Virus record (IMG/VR): IMGVR_UViG_3300027597_000015
Location: 1 to 40,614 of that record
DNA from: a virus
Reading direction: 5' to 3' (one strand)
DNA: 40,614 nt
Positions 40,445 to 40,614 of the stretch are shown piece by piece. Every line of letters begins with the position of its first letter. Within the stretch, counting starts at the first letter, position 1. The translations under genes and the position numbers were made by a program. The notes below the pieces were generated by a model that made no database searches, had not been told where the DNA came from, and saw only the letters and a program-made list of their open reading frames with translations.

Positions 40445-40614
40445 CAGGGTATGCTTCTGAAACAATTTCTTTATTGATTTTATATCTATTTTCAAGTTTC
40501 TTATCTTTACACAAACAAAGAATTTCTGCTTCTAATGGATGAAGACCTTCAAGAAGATTTACAAAAATATTTTCTCTACGAATTCCGTTCAACGTATCAT
40601 TTCCACCTTTAATG
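40419..40614 (-). CDS. DUF6433-like protein, C-terminal part (start outside the window)
   Basis: The reading frame is open from the right edge to TGA at 40421-40419, about 65 residues. The visible part (IKGGNDTLNGIRRENIFVNL, then LEGLHPLEAEILCLCKDKKL and IVSEAYPDVVWGNRG) is the C-terminal pattern I recall for DUF6433 proteins of T4-like cyanophages, whose function is unknown. The rest of the gene lies to the right. Confidence 0.7.
   Translation of the reverse strand, partial: IKGGNDTLNGIRRENIFVNLLEGLHPLEAEILCLCKDKKLENRYKINKEIVSEAYPDVVWGNRG

Noticed and set aside
1-40614. tRNA genes, CRISPR arrays, insertion sequences, integrase or att sites
   Set aside because: Looked for and not seen. The direct repeats found all lie inside coding frames and are not CRISPR-like (no spacers).

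Overview
The window is a 40.6 kb piece of an AT-rich, T4-like myovirus genome, most probably a cyanophage (Kyanoviridae-type). The evidence is a T4 core replication and baseplate set (homologues of gp4, gp5, gp26, gp27, gp32, gp33, gp48, gp51, gp53, gp54 and gp59), the companions usual in marine T4-like phages (phoH, thyX, an MGME1-like exonuclease, repeat-rich tail fibres) and a small protein resembling DUF1825, a family of cyanobacteria. No photosynthesis gene, tRNA, transposon or CRISPR array is visible, so the exact host is not fixed by this window.

Layout. (1) 1-31383, all on the minus strand, is the late virion block read right to left: gp54-like tube initiator, gp26 hub, gp51 hub catalyst, two tail proteins with peptidoglycan-hydrolase domains (phage_lysozyme2; peptidase M23 plus a possible permuted amidase), gp27-like hub, a 69-aa protein, gp5 spike without its lysozyme, a coupled beta-helix protein, then about 20 kb of tail fibre or adhesin genes built from repeated modules. 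These end in an S74 intramolecular chaperone, phage collar domains or collagen-like repeats. A two-gene cassette at 9543-10008 has its own sigma70-like promoter and lies between two terminators inside this block. (2) 31414-35029, plus strand: gp4 head completion nuclease, a conserved protein of unknown role, gp48 tube cap, gp53 wedge and a 98-aa protein. (3) 35099-40614, minus strand, is the DNA metabolism block: DUF6433-like (partial), two or three small genes, thyX, an FmdB-like small protein, phoH, exonuclease, gp33 late coactivator, gp59 helicase loader, DUF1825-like and gp32.

Regulation can be read directly. T4-type late promoters (NATAAATA or TCTAAATA) precede most virion transcription units, many overlapping the stop codon of the gene before. 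Consensus sigma70 promoters precede gp32 and the small-gene/thyX unit. gp33, which is encoded here, is the coactivator that acts with the sigma factor gp55 (not in the window) at such late promoters. Hairpin terminators separate units.

The most notable features are six AATAC boxes at an exact 9-nt spacing in the gp32 mRNA leader, with the ribosome-binding site embedded (probably the autogenous gp32 operator); a promoter whose -35 box lies in the loop of the preceding terminator; a possible circularly permuted amidase domain in the M23 tail protein; and the moron-like cassette.
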